Shown here: positions 10,851-22,494 of the stretch, piece by piece | Position numbering within the stretch: position 1 is the first letter of the stretch | Layout: every line of letters starts with the position of its first letter | Translations under genes and position numbers: made by a program | DNA from: Photobacterium piscicola | GTDB taxonomy: Bacteria; Pseudomonadota; Gammaproteobacteria; Enterobacterales; Vibrionaceae | NCBI RefSeq assembly: GCF_900166965.1 | Contig: NZ_FUZI01000011.1 | Span: forward strand, 22,330-86,329 | Direction: 5' to 3' | Length of the DNA: 64,000 nt | Notes under the pieces: model-generated | What the model was told of the DNA's origin: nothing | The model's database searches: none | Seen by the model: the letters and a program-made list of their open reading frames with translations, nothing else

Positions 10851-11189
10851 TTATAAAGACTTCATTGTGCCTTTTGGCAAAACGGCGGTGATGAAGTCTT
10901 TTTTGATAGTAACTTCAGTGTTGTCGTTTAGCGCAATAACAATGTAATCACTTTCAGATGAAGACTTAGTAATGCGACCTAAAAGACCACCGTTTGTCAT
11001 TACTTCGTCGCCTTTACTCATCGAGCTCATTAGCGTTTTGTGTTCTTTAACACGCTTAGCTTGTGGACGGTAAATCATGAAGTAAAAAATGACAGCAAAC
11101 AGACCCAGCATAATGAATAGCTGGTACGGTGAACCACCTTGAGCAGCACCTTCAGTTGCGGCATGTGCTTGAGAGATAAAAAAGCTCAT
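10851..11189 (-). CDS. yajC: Sec translocon accessory protein YajC
   Basis: This 112-residue small membrane protein (E. coli 110) has an alanine-rich N-terminus and a single membrane helix (YQLFIMLGLFAVIFYFMIY, about residues 22-40) followed by RPQAKRVKEHK and a soluble domain with GDEVMTNGGLLGRI. It associates with SecDF-YidC. It is encoded between tgt and secD as in other gammaproteobacteria. Confidence 0.95.
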   Translation of the reverse strand: MSFFISQAHAATEGAAQGGSPYQLFIMLGLFAVIFYFMIYRPQAKRVKEHKTLMSSMSKGDEVMTNGGLLGRITKSSSESDYIVIALNDNTEVTIKKDFITAVLPKGTMKSL

Positions 11190-11215
11190 TTATAACGTCC
11201 TCGGTTTATTATGAT

Positions 11216-12639
<1,424 letters not shown>

Positions 12640-13692
12640 TCACACATTTTTACGGGTAATAAACATCGAGTCGCCATAACTAAAGAAACGATATTGATTA
12701 GCCACTGCTTGATGATAAGCATTCATGGTGTACTCATAACTAGCAAATGCACTCACAAGCATAATCAATGTTGATTCAGGCAAATGGAAATTAGTAATTA
12801 ATACATCCACTAGCTGGAACTGATACCCTGGGAAAATAAAGATTTCAGTATCACCAAAGAAAGGTTTTAGCTCTGTGCCATTTTTGATCGCATCTTGTGC
12901 AGCACTTTCTAGTGAGCGTACCGATGTTGTACCAACGGCAATAACACGACCACCATTAGCGCGGGTTTCATTAACCGCAGTAACCACTTCTTGTGGCACT
13001 TCAACATATTCAGAGTGCATGTGGTGATCGTTAATATCATCAACACGTACTGGTTGGAATGTTCCAGCACCAACATGTAAGGTCACAAAGGCAAAATTAA
13101 CACCTTTCGCTTTTAGATCAGCCATCAGCTTATCGTCAAAGTGTAAACCCGCAGTAGGCGCTGCAACCGCACCCGGCTTAGCGTTATAAACTGTTTGGTA
13201 ACGCTCTTTATCTGCATCTTCGTCTGGACGATCAATATACGGTGGTAATGGCATATGCCCCACCGCATCTAAAATCTCTAATACAGTTTTATCGCTGTTA
13301 AAACGAATTTCAAATAGCGCATCATGACGAGCAACCATTTCAGCAGAAAACTCACCATTTTCACCTAATAACAACTCGTTACCAGGCTTTGGTGGTTTAG
13401 ATGCGCGCACATGGGCAAGAATGGATTTATCATCCAACATGCGCTCAACTAACACTTCAATTTTACCACCAGACGCTTTATGACCATACATACGCGCAGG
13501 AATAACACGGGTATTATTAAACACTAATAAATCCCCAGCCTCGACCAGATCTAACACATCTTTAAAACCTTTATGTGTTAATTCACCAGTGTTGCCTGTC
13601 ATATGTAGCAAACGACTCGCGGTACGTTCAGGTTGTGGGTAGCGAGCAATTAGCTCATCTGGTAACTCAAAATCAAAATCAGAAACTTGCAT
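12640..13692 (-). CDS. queA: S-adenosylmethionine:tRNA ribosyltransferase-isomerase
   Basis: This 350-residue enzyme (E. coli 356) adds the cyclopentane-epoxide ring to preQ1 at tRNA position 34 using the ribosyl group of SAM. Motifs seen include [16 protein letters not shown] at the start, [11 protein letters not shown] in the middle and [14 protein letters not shown] near the end. I start it at [11 protein letters not shown], the family's usual N-terminus; the open frame continues 24 codons upstream without resemblance. It is the first gene of the tgt-secDF direction. Confidence 0.96.
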   Translation of the reverse strand: MQVSDFDFELPDELIARYPQPERTASRLLHMTGNTGELTHKGFKDVLDLVEAGDLLVFNNTRVIPARMYGHKASGGKIEVLVERMLDDKSILAHVRASKPPKPGNELLLGENGEFSAEMVARHDALFEIRFNSDKTVLEILDAVGHMPLPPYIDRPDEDADKERYQTVYNAKPGAVAAPTAGLHFDDKLMADLKAKGVNFAFVTLHVGAGTFQPVRVDDINDHHMHSEYVEVPQEVVTAVNETRANGGRVIAVGTTSVRSLESAAQDAIKNGTELKPFFGDTEIFIFPGYQFQLVDVLITNFHLPESTLIMLVSAFASYEYTMNAYHQAVANQYRFFSYGDSMFITRKNV

Positions 13693-13965
13693 CGTAATAC
13701 GCCTTAAATAACAGCAAGCGAGCATTATACTTAACTCCACCAAAGATGCGAAACTCCGAAGCAATTAAAGCGCAGATTCCATAACGAAATAGCCGCTGTC
13801 CTTGTTAATTTCCCTTGATTTAGCAATAAAAGAAAAAGTTTAATCATTGGTGACATTTGAAATTTATGACCACTGTCATGGGATAATCTTCCATAATTCG
13901 CTACATTCAAAAGAGTAGATTTCGAAATAATATCTTAGCTAGTAGATAACAGACGGGAGGTTTCT

Positions 13966-14448
13966 ATGTTTACTGTTGCCGATATGATGACACTAAAACC
14001 GCACACATTATCACGTAATGACACCCTATTTGATGCCAAAGAGATGATGCAAACCCAGTCTATTCGCCATATACCGATTACTGATCATAATCACCATTTA
14101 CTGGGACTCATTTCGCAACGTGATGTTCTTGCCGCTCAAGACTCTAATTTAAAATCTATTATCACTAGTCATTCACACTCACCATTAGAAGCTTTACTTG
14201 AACATTGCATGAACCGTAATATTTTCAGTGTTGATAGCCACGCAGGACTTAAAGAAGCCGCACTGTATATGCAAAAACATCAAATTGGCTGCTTACCTGT
14301 GCTTGAGAATAAACAACTGGTGGGGATTATTACCAACAGTGATTTTGTTGCGATTGCGGTAACATTATTAGAAATGCAAGACGAAGTGGATCCTGTTGAA
14401 CAGGAACAAGACAACCTTGAGGATGACGATCTACTGAATCAATTGTAA
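13966..14448 (+). CDS. Two-CBS-domain protein
   Basis: This 160-residue soluble protein is made of two CBS domains (about residues 1-60 and 72-135; both show the I/V-x-x-x-D and GIITNSDFV-type ends) and an acidic tail rich in Asp and Glu. CBS pairs usually bind adenine nucleotides and sense energy status; the target here is unknown. GGGAGG lies just before the ATG. A gene of this type sits between queA and aceA in vibrios too. No enzymatic domain is attached. Confidence 0.8.
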   Translation: MFTVADMMTLKPHTLSRNDTLFDAKEMMQTQSIRHIPITDHNHHLLGLISQRDVLAAQDSNLKSIITSHSHSPLEALLEHCMNRNIFSVDSHAGLKEAALYMQKHQIGCLPVLENKQLVGIITNSDFVAIAVTLLEMQDEVDPVEQEQDNLEDDDLLNQL

Positions 14449-14462
14449 TACTCAATAGCAAT

Positions 14463-14486
14463 AAAAAAAGGGAGCGTCACGCTCCC
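14463..14486 (-). terminator. Terminator of aceBA
   Basis: On the minus strand GGGAGCG pairs with CGCTCCC around a 3-nt loop and is followed by seven T. It lies between the convergent aceA and CBS-protein genes; the hairpin without a T-run may also stop the plus strand. Confidence 0.9.
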
Positions 14487-14517
14487 CTCGATAGTTTAAT
14501 GCCGATATAAATAGTAC

Positions 14518-15825
14518 TTATTTAAACTGTTCTTCTTCAGTTGAACCCGTCAATGCCGTCACTGACGAATTACCGCCTTGAATGGTATTAGTCATAGTAT
14601 CAAAGTAGCCCGTACCCACTTCTTGTTGATGGGCAACAAAGGTATAGCCTTTATTCGCTGCTTCAAACTCCGGACGTTGTACTTTTTCAACATAATGACG
14701 CATACCTTCGCCTTGCGCGTAAGCATGTGCTAATTCAAACATGTTGAACCACATATTATGAATACCCGCGAGCGTAATAAACTGGTACTTATAACCCATG
14801 TTCGCTAATTCTTGTTGGAATTTAGCGATGGTTTCAGCATCAAGGTTCTTTTCCCAATTAAACGACGGTGAACAGTTGTAGGCTAATAACTGATCAGGAT
14901 ATTGCTCATGAATGGCTTCGGCAAATTTACGCGCCTCTTCTAAACATGGCTTGGCAGTTTCACACCAAATTAAATCCGCATAAGGTGCATACGCAAGACC
15001 ACGTGAAATAGCCTGATCAATCCCCGCACGAACACGATAAAAGCCTTCGGCAGAGCGATCACCGATAATAAAATCTTTATCGTATGAATCACAATCTGAC
15101 GTCAACAGATCCGCCGCATTAGCATCAGTACGAGCAATAACCAAGGTTGTCGTTCCAGCAACGTCAGCCGCTAAACGTGCCGCCACTAATTTTTGTACCG
15201 CTTCTTGAGTGGGAACTAACACCTTGCCGCCCATATGACCACATTTTTTCACTGACGCTAATTGGTCTTCAAAGTGAACCCCAGCAGCCCCCGCTTCAAT
15301 CATGTTACGCATTAATTCATAAGCATTTAGCACGCCGCCAAATCCAGCCTCTGCATCGGCAACAATCGGCAAGAAATAATCAACACCATCAGCAGGTGAA
15401 CCACCGTTAGACCATTGAATTTGATCCGCCCGTCGAAAAGAATTATTGATCCGCTTCACCACCGCAGGCACAGAATCTACTGGATATAGTGACTGATCAG
15501 GGTACATTGCTGATGCGGTATTATTATCAGCGGCCACTTGCCAACCTGATAAATAAATCGCCTCAATACCGGCTTTTGCCTGTTGTACTGCTTGCCCACC
15601 CGTTAAAGCACCTAAACAATTAACATAGCCTTTTTTAGCACTACCATTAACCAATTCCCATAATTTATCAGCACCACGTTGAGCAATAGTATGCTCAGGA
15701 ATAAATGAACCACGAAGATTAACGACTTCTTCTGCGGTGTAAGTACGCTTAACGTGTTTCCAGCGTGGATTTTCAGCCCAATCTTGTTCTAGGGCAGCAA
15801 TTTGTTGTTGGCGAGTTAATGTCAT
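14518..15825 (-). CDS. aceA: Isocitrate lyase
   Basis: This 435-residue enzyme (E. coli AceA 434) cleaves isocitrate to glyoxylate and succinate, the first step of the glyoxylate shunt needed for growth on acetate or fatty acids. The catalytic cysteine lies in the signature KKCGHMGGK, and VEDQ-type metal-binding residues precede it (HFEDQLAS). It lies 37 bp after aceB on the same strand and shares its terminator at 14463-14486. No aceK is seen next to it. Confidence 0.97.
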   Translation of the reverse strand: MTLTRQQQIAALEQDWAENPRWKHVKRTYTAEEVVNLRGSFIPEHTIAQRGADKLWELVNGSAKKGYVNCLGALTGGQAVQQAKAGIEAIYLSGWQVAADNNTASAMYPDQSLYPVDSVPAVVKRINNSFRRADQIQWSNGGSPADGVDYFLPIVADAEAGFGGVLNAYELMRNMIEAGAAGVHFEDQLASVKKCGHMGGKVLVPTQEAVQKLVAARLAADVAGTTTLVIARTDANAADLLTSDCDSYDKDFIIGDRSAEGFYRVRAGIDQAISRGLAYAPYADLIWCETAKPCLEEARKFAEAIHEQYPDQLLAYNCSPSFNWEKNLDAETIAKFQQELANMGYKYQFITLAGIHNMWFNMFELAHAYAQGEGMRHYVEKVQRPEFEAANKGYTFVAHQQEVGTGYFDTMTNTIQGGNSSVTALTGSTEEEQFK

Positions 15826-15862
15826 AATAATATCCCTCTAGTCAATTGGCGGTAATCCGTTA

Positions 15863-17476
15863 TTACACTAAGTAGTCATAACCTTTTAAGGTTAAAAAGT
15901 TGTCTAACTCATCACTAGTTGCTAAGTGCGACATTAAATAAGTGGCTTCATCAAAACGCCCCGCTTCAATGCGCTCTTGGCCTAACTCTTGCTGTAAGAC
16001 TTGCATTTCTTCAGTCAACATTTGCGCAAATAAGGCTTTAGTCACCACTTGACCATTGGATAAAGTTTTTCCATGTTTTATCCATTGCCAAATTGAGGCA
16101 CGTGCAATTTCTGCCGTTGCCGCATCTTCCATCAAGCCATAAATAGGCACACAACCATTACCTGAGATCCACGCTTCAATGTATTGCACAGCCACGCGAA
16201 TATTATGCCGCATCCCCGCTTCGGTTCGTTCGCCATCACAAGGGGCTAATAATTCAGCCGCAGTAATTGGCGCGTCCTCTTCACGGCTGACATTTAATTG
16301 ATTGATACGCTGATCGAGCACTTCATCAAAAATAGCGCGCGCAGTATCCGCAAGCCCTGGATGAGCAACCCAAGTACCATCGTGGCCATTATTCGCTTCC
16401 AGCGCTTTATCCGTTTGAATTTTATTTAATACCCATGCTTGTTGCTTGGGATCTTTCGCTGGAATAAAGGCAGCCATCCCCCCCATCGCTAATGCACCAC
16501 GACGATGACAAGTACGGACTAATAACCGTGAATATGCGTTAAGAAATGGTTTTTCCATGGTCACCACTTGGCGATCAGGCAAAATACGCTCAGGGAAATT
16601 ACGTAAGGTTTTTATATAACTAAAGATATAATCCCAACGGCCACAATTAAGACCAACGATATGCTCTTTAAGATTAAATAATATCTCATCCATCTCAAAC
16701 GCAGCGGGTAAGGTTTCAATCAATACCGTTGCTTTAATGGTGCCGCGTGTTAAACCAAATTCATCTTCAGTGAAACTAAACACATCACTCCACCACGCCG
16801 CTTCCCTAAAACTTTGCAGTTTAGGTAAATAGAAATAAGGGCCACTGCCTTTGGCTAATAATGCTTGGTGGTTCAAATAAAAATACAATGCAAAATCAAG
16901 TAATGCACCGGGGATTGGCAGTCCATTCCAGAGTATATTTTTTTCTAATAAATGCAGACCACGGACGCGACAAATCAATACCGCCGGATCATCATTAAGT
17001 TGATACTGCTTGCCCGTTTGAGGATGGGTATAACTGATGGTGCCATTAACTGCATCACGCAAATTTTGATGCCCATCAAGAATCGCATTCCATGATGGCG
17101 AAAAAGAATCTTCAAAATCTGCCATAAATACTTTTACGTTAGCATTTAATGCATTGATAACCATTTTACGATCAACGGGGCCGGTAATTTCGACACGACG
17201 ATCTTGTAAATCATGGGGAATATTTTGTATTTTCCACTCTGATTCTCTAATAGCGTGAGTCTCAGGTAAAAAATCGGGGAGTTGACCACGATCAATCGCT
17301 AATTGCTGCAATTCACGGGCCTCTAACAATAACGGTACTCGCTCAGCAAATCGTTCAACTAACCGTGCAATAAAGGATAATGCATCTGCAGTTAAAATCT
17401 GTTGTTGCTGTTCCGTCAGAGGTTGCTGCAGTAATAACTGAGAATGAGCATTGGTTTGAATGGCTGTGTCTGTCAT
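15863..17476 (-). CDS. aceB: Malate synthase A
   Basis: This 537-residue enzyme (E. coli AceB 533) condenses glyoxylate with acetyl-CoA to give malate. Visible family segments include FMADFEDSFSPSW, LIETLPAAFEMDEILF (with the metal-ligand Glu), GLNCGRWDYIFSYIK, and the C-terminal EDAATAEIARASIWQW with the catalytic Asp region. It is first in an aceB-aceA operon. The promoter must lie in the 690-bp AT-rich upstream region, where no clear IclR or FadR site was identified. Confidence 0.97.
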   Translation of the reverse strand: MTDTAIQTNAHSQLLLQQPLTEQQQQILTADALSFIARLVERFAERVPLLLEARELQQLAIDRGQLPDFLPETHAIRESEWKIQNIPHDLQDRRVEITGPVDRKMVINALNANVKVFMADFEDSFSPSWNAILDGHQNLRDAVNGTISYTHPQTGKQYQLNDDPAVLICRVRGLHLLEKNILWNGLPIPGALLDFALYFYLNHQALLAKGSGPYFYLPKLQSFREAAWWSDVFSFTEDEFGLTRGTIKATVLIETLPAAFEMDEILFNLKEHIVGLNCGRWDYIFSYIKTLRNFPERILPDRQVVTMEKPFLNAYSRLLVRTCHRRGALAMGGMAAFIPAKDPKQQAWVLNKIQTDKALEANNGHDGTWVAHPGLADTARAIFDEVLDQRINQLNVSREEDAPITAAELLAPCDGERTEAGMRHNIRVAVQYIEAWISGNGCVPIYGLMEDAATAEIARASIWQWIKHGKTLSNGQVVTKALFAQMLTEEMQVLQQELGQERIEAGRFDEATYLMSHLATSDELDNFLTLKGYDYLV

Positions 17477-18070
17477 ATTGCACCTCCAGCATGTAACTTA
17501 ATCACTACTTTTATCAATAACAAAAGTAATGACTCCCTGTTGAATTATTCTAAGCACTTATTTACGTTGCCGTAACCTGCGTCAGAATGCAAATAACACT
17601 GATTTCACCCAGCCTAAAGCAAAAAATAAAAATAAATATATTCAATGAGTTACAAATAAAGCATACCTGTGAAATATACTTAATTCATAAAAATCTTAGC
17701 AATTAACTCGGAATTTAGGTTTTTGCGTAAACAATGCTTTTTTATAGCTAGTTACGTAATTTAATTACAAAGCATGGCGCAATAGCGATTATTTAAAAAA
17801 GTGTTTTAAACAAATAGCTGAATTTATATTAAATATAACCGTATGATTAATATAATTATTAGTTTCAATGAAAGCCAAAAATAAAATAAGCGAAAGTCAT
17901 AATACCTAAAATAAATATTCGCTTAGTTTGTAGAGAGAAATAAATTTAACCAACAAAACAGTAAGTTATAGATAACTCACTCGATAATATAATATTTTAG
18001 TTATTATTAGAAAGTTGCTATTTTCAACTAAAAACAGCCCCAAATAGCTATAGTAGAATGCAACCTCAAT
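17477..18070. other. Long AT-rich intergenic region upstream of aceB
   Basis: About 600 bp of very AT-rich DNA lie between the aceB start and the oxyR terminator. No convincing gene, tRNA or repeat was found. It must contain the aceB promoter. Small RNAs cannot be excluded by eye. Confidence 0.5.
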
Positions 18071-18137
18071 AAAAAAGCCTGAACAACGATAATAACGCCA
18101 AAAATAATAGTGCGCGTTATTCATCATTACTTCAGGC
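18071..18137 (-). terminator. Nested hairpin terminator downstream of oxyR
   Basis: GCCTGAA (18077-18083) pairs with TTCAGGC (18131-18137), and inside it AATAACGC (18091-18098) pairs with GCGTTATT (18114-18121). On the minus strand the outer stem is followed by six T. The long, two-tier stem is more than a minimal terminator. Confidence 0.7.
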
Positions 18138-18167
18138 ATTTTATGTCGTTATCATAATAAAGAAGGC

Positions 18168-19070
18168 TTACAATAAACTTTTAACAATATCGCCTAACTT
18201 ATCAAACGTTGCTATACGGCTTGATGTTGGTCGCCATACTAAGCCAATTTCACGGTAAGCATCTTGACCGGGCGGTTCAATAACCACTAAATTTTGATTT
18301 TCTAAAATTCCATGATTTATTGCCATTTGTGGAATAAACGTCGTTCCCAAGCCATTGGCAACCATTTGTACCACAGTATGTAAACTCGTTGCCGTAAAGG
18401 GATTAATTTTCTCTTTCGCCGTCAATTGGCATGCAGATACAGCATGTTCAGTTAAGCAATGTTCTTTTTCTAATAAGAACACGGATTTATCGGGTAAATC
18501 AGCATAATGCAATGGCATCGTCACAGAATCTGCTTGGTGCTTACTGATCACCATCTTAAACGCATCCCGCCCAACCACTTTACTTGCCATTCCATTAATA
18601 TCGACGGGTAACGCTAAAATTAACACATCCATTTCGCCATGTTGCAGCGCGGCTAATAAATTGGTAGTGGTATCTTCCCGCAATAATAAATTCAATTTAG
18701 GGTATAACGCATTCACCTGTTGCACTAAACCACACAGCAAAAATGGGGCAATAGTAGGAATACAGCCAACCCGTAATGGGCCTTCCATACCATCACCACA
18801 ACAACGAGAAAGCTCTACCAAGTCGCGACTGCACGCCAATAATTCACGTGCTCTATCAACTACCTGCTCACCCATAGACGTAAAAACCAAGGTTTTCGCT
18901 TTGGTATCACGCTCAACAAGATGACAATCGAGTAAGTCTTCAAGATTTTGAATACCAGAACTTAATGTCGACTGGCTCACAAAACACCGTTTAGCTGCTT
19001 CGCCAAAATGATATGTTTCCGATAGAGTAACTAAATAATGTAGCTGTTTAAGTGATGGAAATTTATTCAT
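18168..19070 (-). CDS. oxyR: LysR-family peroxide sensor OxyR
   Basis: This 300-residue LysR regulator has an N-terminal winged helix (FGEAAKRCFVSQSTLSSGI) and a sensing domain whose redox pair is C205 and C214 (EHCLTEHAVSAC), spaced exactly as C199 and C208 of E. coli OxyR. Oxidation forms a disulphide and switches on peroxide defence genes. It is divergent from a 2-Cys peroxiredoxin gene, a typical OxyR target. Several extra cysteines (C29, C49, C80, C90, C91) occur in the first 100 residues. Confidence 0.93.
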   Translation of the reverse strand: MNKFPSLKQLHYLVTLSETYHFGEAAKRCFVSQSTLSSGIQNLEDLLDCHLVERDTKAKTLVFTSMGEQVVDRARELLACSRDLVELSRCCGDGMEGPLRVGCIPTIAPFLLCGLVQQVNALYPKLNLLLREDTTTNLLAALQHGEMDVLILALPVDINGMASKVVGRDAFKMVISKHQADSVTMPLHYADLPDKSVFLLEKEHCLTEHAVSACQLTAKEKINPFTATSLHTVVQMVANGLGTTFIPQMAINHGILENQNLVVIEPPGQDAYREIGLVWRPTSSRIATFDKLGDIVKSLL

Positions 19071-19105
19071 CGTATTTTTCGATTACTTTAATCTGTTTAT
19101 TCCGC
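19069..19105. promoter_or_regulatory. Candidate OxyR binding site
   Basis: Tetranucleotides ATCG, CGAT and ATCT are spaced by 7 bp each, with a fourth poor match (CCGC), the layout of the OxyR consensus ATAG-n7-CTAT-n7-ATAG-n7-CTAT. The site overlaps the oxyR start codon and faces the peroxiredoxin gene. The match is partial, so this is tentative. Confidence 0.3.
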
Positions 19106-19201
19106 TTTTTTCAATTTAACAGTTTAGCTATAGTTTGTCTCGTCCAAGTATGGAGCCCGCCTAAAAAGGTTGGCAACCCCCAATATTTAAGGAGCACCAA
19201 A

Positions 19202-19810
19202 ATGGTACTAGTAGGTCGTCAAGCACCAGATTTTACTGCTGCAGCGGTTCTAGGTAACGGCGAAATCGTTGATACTTTCAACTTTGCAGAATTTACTAAA
19301 GGTAAAAAAGCAGTAGTTTTCTTTTACCCACTAGACTTTACTTTCGTATGCCCATCAGAGCTTATTGCTTTTGATAAACGCTTTGAAGATTTCCAAGCGA
19401 AAGGCGTAGAAATTATTGGTGTTTCAATTGATTCACAGTTCTCACACAACGCATGGCGTAACACTGCTATTGAAGATGGCGGTATCGGTCAAGTTAAATA
19501 CCCGCTAGTTGCTGATATTAAGCACGAAATCTGTAAAGCTTACGATGTTGAGCATCCAGAAGCTGGTGTTGCTTTCCGTGGTTCTTTCCTTATCGATGAA
19601 GACGGCATGGTTCGTCACCAAGTAATTAACGATCTACCACTAGGTCGTAATATCGATGAAATGCTACGTATGGTTGATGCGTTGAACTTCCACCAGAAGC
19701 ATGGCGAAGTATGTCCAGCTCAGTGGGAAGAAGGTAAAGCAGGTATGGACGCATCACCAAAAGGTGTAGCGGACTACCTATCTGAGCACACTGCAGATCT
19801 AGGTAAGTAA
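19202..19810 (+). CDS. Typical 2-Cys peroxiredoxin (AhpC/Tsa family)
   Basis: This 202-residue peroxiredoxin has peroxidatic cysteine C50 in FYPLDFTFVCPSE and resolving cysteine C171 in GEVCPAQW, followed by a C-terminal extension as in typical 2-Cys enzymes. It reduces hydrogen and organic peroxides. The ATG at 19202 is preceded by AAGGAG; the open frame reaches upstream to 19052 but those codons lie in the shared promoter region. Codon use is strongly biased (many CGT, GGT and CTA codons), suggesting high expression. Divergent oxyR and a strong terminator flank it. Confidence 0.93.
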   Translation: MVLVGRQAPDFTAAAVLGNGEIVDTFNFAEFTKGKKAVVFFYPLDFTFVCPSELIAFDKRFEDFQAKGVEIIGVSIDSQFSHNAWRNTAIEDGGIGQVKYPLVADIKHEICKAYDVEHPEAGVAFRGSFLIDEDGMVRHQVINDLPLGRNIDEMLRMVDALNFHQKHGEVCPAQWEEGKAGMDASPKGVADYLSEHTADLGK

Positions 19811-19895
19811 TTACCTGCTAACACCACGCTCACGGTGTTATAAATCGCATTAGTGCTACATAGAGCCAAAGTCAGCTCAAATAAAAATAGAATGA

Positions 19896-19923
19896 GGCCC
19901 GGAATATACCGGGCCCTTTTTTT
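19896..19923 (+). terminator. Terminator of the peroxiredoxin gene
   Basis: GGCCCGG pairs with CCGGGCC around a 6-nt loop and is followed by seven T. Confidence 0.93.
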
Positions 19924-20047
19924 ATCTCGTGTTTACCACGTTATTTCATTTTCAACCAACCGCACATAATCAATCACCGCTATTCGCCCCCTCTGCAATA
20001 ATCTTCTACACTGAATACCCTCTTAAATACCATACTGTTAATAATCA

Positions 20048-20788
20048 ATGACTATTCAACTTGAAGTTTGTATCGATAATCTTGAATCGCTTCATAATGC
20101 GCAACAAGCAGGCGCAACCCGTATCGAACTGTGCTCATCGTTAGCATTGGGTGGACTCACACCTAGCGCTGGGTTTATGTCTGCCGCAGCTAAATATGCC
20201 ACCATTCCTGTTTATGCGATGATTCGCCCGCGCCAAGGTGATTTTTTATTCAGCAGTGAAGATGTTGAAGTCATGCTGGCAGATATTTTTGCGGCTAAAC
20301 AAGCAGGATTACAAGGTGTGGTTGTCGGTGTATTAACCGCACAGGGCTTAGTGGATAACACTATTCTTACGAGTCTCGTTAAACAAGCTCAGGGAATGGG
20401 GATCACCTTTCATCGCGCCATCGATCAATGTGTTGAGCCTATGGCAGCACTTGATACGATTATGGCGGCTGGCTGTGAACGCATTCTCACTTCAGGTTTA
20501 CAAGCCAATGCTTATGACGGTATTGGTATGATTAACCAAATGCATCAATACTGCGGTAATCGCTTAAAAATTATGGCAGGTGCGGGCGTCAATAGTCATA
20601 ACGTCCGTGACATTATTGCTCGAACAGGCATCAACGAGATCCACCTTTCGGGTAAAACCACCCGCCCAAGTCATATGATTACAGTAGCGAAACAAGCACA
20701 TATGGGTAGCGCAGACATTGACGATTTCGCGATTCCAATCACAGGTGTCGAAAATATAGCGGCAGTGGTGGCTCAACTTAAGCTGTGA
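20048..20788 (+). CDS. cutC: CutC family protein
   Basis: This 246-residue TIM-barrel protein (E. coli CutC 248) has the family segments LEVCIDNLESLHNAQQAGATRIELCSSL at the start, PVYAMIRPRQGDFLFS, and LKIMAGAGVN. It has been linked to copper homeostasis in E. coli, but its catalytic role is not settled. It stands alone, convergent with phoU and separated from it by a shared hairpin. Confidence 0.93.
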   Translation: MTIQLEVCIDNLESLHNAQQAGATRIELCSSLALGGLTPSAGFMSAAAKYATIPVYAMIRPRQGDFLFSSEDVEVMLADIFAAKQAGLQGVVVGVLTAQGLVDNTILTSLVKQAQGMGITFHRAIDQCVEPMAALDTIMAAGCERILTSGLQANAYDGIGMINQMHQYCGNRLKIMAGAGVNSHNVRDIIARTGINEIHLSGKTTRPSHMITVAKQAHMGSADIDDFAIPITGVENIAAVVAQLKL

Positions 20789-20814
20789 TAATCATTACCA
20801 CCACCAACAAAAAC

Positions 20815-20860
20815 GGGACGTATCATCTTAATTTAAGATCATCACGTCCCTTTTATTTTT
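20815..20860. terminator. Bidirectional terminator between cutC and phoU
   Basis: GGGACGT (20815-20821) pairs with ACGTCCC (20844-20850), with an inner ATCTT/AAGAT stem. T-rich sequence follows on the plus strand and a run of A precedes it, giving a shorter T-run on the minus strand. Confidence 0.75.
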
Positions 20861-20909
20861 ACGATATCGCTTAATTTTAGTGTCGCTACAACATAAGCAA
20901 TGTTCGTTG

Positions 20910-21617
20910 CTAAAGCATATTTTTAATATCTTCAGGATTTGTGTGGCGAATATCTTTACCTTGTACAAAATAGATAATATATTCACAAATATTTTGACAG
21001 CGATCCCCTACCCGCTCAATCGAACGCGCAGCCCACATTACCTTCATCACATTTGGTATTGAATTAGGATCTTCCATCATATAAGTCATTAATTGCCGTA
21101 TGATCGCTTCATATTCACGATCAATACGATCATCTTCTTGATACACTTCAATCGCCGCTTTTACATCCATTCGTGCAAATGCATCTAAGGTTTCATGCAA
21201 CATTCGCACCGCGTGCTGACCTAACGATTCCAGTGAAACTAATAAGTTATATTGCTTATTGGTGAAATTTTCTGACGCCACTTTAGCAATACTTTCAGCA
21301 ACATCACCAATCCGCTCTAAATCAGTAATGGTTTTAATAATCGCAATCACTAACCGTAAATCACTGGCTGTCGGCTGACGTTTAGCAATGATACGCGTGC
21401 AAGCTTCATCAATAGCCACTTCCATCGCATTGACTTTATGGTCGTCTCTAATCACCCGTTTGGCTAATTCTTCATTTTGTTTATGTAATGCTTTTAAGCT
21501 ATCTGCTAACTGCTGTTCAACCAAGCCGCCCATGGCTAACACATGGGTGCGAATGCTTTCTAATTCATGGTTAAACTGACCAGAAATATGACGGCCAAGG
21601 CTAATTGTATTTAACAT
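20910..21617 (-). CDS. phoU: Phosphate signalling regulator PhoU
   Basis: This 235-residue all-helical protein consists of two PhoU repeats (about residues 15-105 and 115-220) with the conserved E-x-x-x-D segments for metal binding ([19 protein letters not shown] and [17 protein letters not shown]). PhoU links the Pst transporter to PhoR and restrains the Pho response when phosphate is plentiful. It is the last gene of the pstC-pstA-pstB-phoU transcript. Confidence 0.96.
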   Translation of the reverse strand: MLNTISLGRHISGQFNHELESIRTHVLAMGGLVEQQLADSLKALHKQNEELAKRVIRDDHKVNAMEVAIDEACTRIIAKRQPTASDLRLVIAIIKTITDLERIGDVAESIAKVASENFTNKQYNLLVSLESLGQHAVRMLHETLDAFARMDVKAAIEVYQEDDRIDREYEAIIRQLMTYMMEDPNSIPNVMKVMWAARSIERVGDRCQNICEYIIYFVQGKDIRHTNPEDIKNML

Positions 21618-21628
21618 GCTGTCGGTCC

Positions 21629-22477
21629 TTAACCATAACGCCCGGTAATGTAATCCTCAGTGCGTTTTTCTTTGGGAGTGGTAAATATATCATTGGTACT
21701 GGTATATTCCACTAGCTCACCCATATGCATAAAAGCAGTTTGATCGGAAACTCGCGCCGCTTGCTGCATATTATGAGTGACGATGATAACGGTATATTTG
21801 GCTTTAAGCTCATTAATCAACTCTTCAATGGTCAAGGTTGATATCGGATCCAAGGCTGATGTCGGCTCATCTAATAATAAAATTTCAGGTTCGATGGCTA
21901 TTGCTCTAGCAATAACTAATCGTTGTTGCTGACCGCCTGACAAACCAAATGCATTCTCATGCAACCGCCCTTTTACTTCATCCCACAATGCCGCTGAGCG
22001 CAATGAGCTTTCAACCGCATCATCAAGCACGCGGCGATCGTTGATCCCTTGCAATCGCAGTCCGTAAACAACATTTTCATAAATAGATTTAGGAAAAGGA
22101 TTAGGCCGTTGAAATACCATTCCGACTTGACGCCGCAGCGCTGCAACATCAACATTTTTATCGTACACATTCTGACCATGAAGCATGACTTTACCATCAA
22201 TATGACAGCCATCAATCAGATCATTCATTCGATTAATACAGCTTAACAAAGTTGATTTACCACAACCTGAAGGTCCGATAAATGCTGTCACCTGACCTTT
22301 AGCAATTCGCATATTGATATCAAACAATGCTTGCGTTTGACCATAGTGCAAATTCAAACCTTCAATGGATAAGGCCGTTTTATCTTCGGCTAATAGCGAT
22401 AAATCTAATGGCTCAAATAACCCCAGTGGCGGGTGGTCAGTAAAGAGCGAACGATCGTTATACATAGTTGTTCTCAT
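21629..22477 (-). CDS. pstB: Phosphate ABC transporter ATPase PstB
   Basis: This 282-residue ATPase (E. coli 257) has Walker [10 protein letters not shown] at residues 68-76, the signature LSGGQQQR and Walker [14 protein letters not shown]. The extra length is an N-terminal extension of about 25 residues before the ABC domain; a second ATG lies four codons into the frame. It powers phosphate uptake with PstA and PstC, whose genes are just upstream, and with PstS, encoded about 13 kb away beside phoR. Confidence 0.96.
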   Translation of the reverse strand: MRTTMYNDRSLFTDHPPLGLFEPLDLSLLAEDKTALSIEGLNLHYGQTQALFDINMRIAKGQVTAFIGPSGCGKSTLLSCINRMNDLIDGCHIDGKVMLHGQNVYDKNVDVAALRRQVGMVFQRPNPFPKSIYENVVYGLRLQGINDRRVLDDAVESSLRSAALWDEVKGRLHENAFGLSGGQQQRLVIARAIAIEPEILLLDEPTSALDPISTLTIEELINELKAKYTVIIVTHNMQQAARVSDQTAFMHMGELVEYTSTNDIFTTPKEKRTEDYITGRYG

Positions 22478-22494
22478 CTTATTGATACTTAGGG

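Noticed and set aside
17477..18070. Regulatory RNA or operator in the aceB upstream region
   Set aside because: AT-rich DNA with no consistent motif or stem that I could defend.
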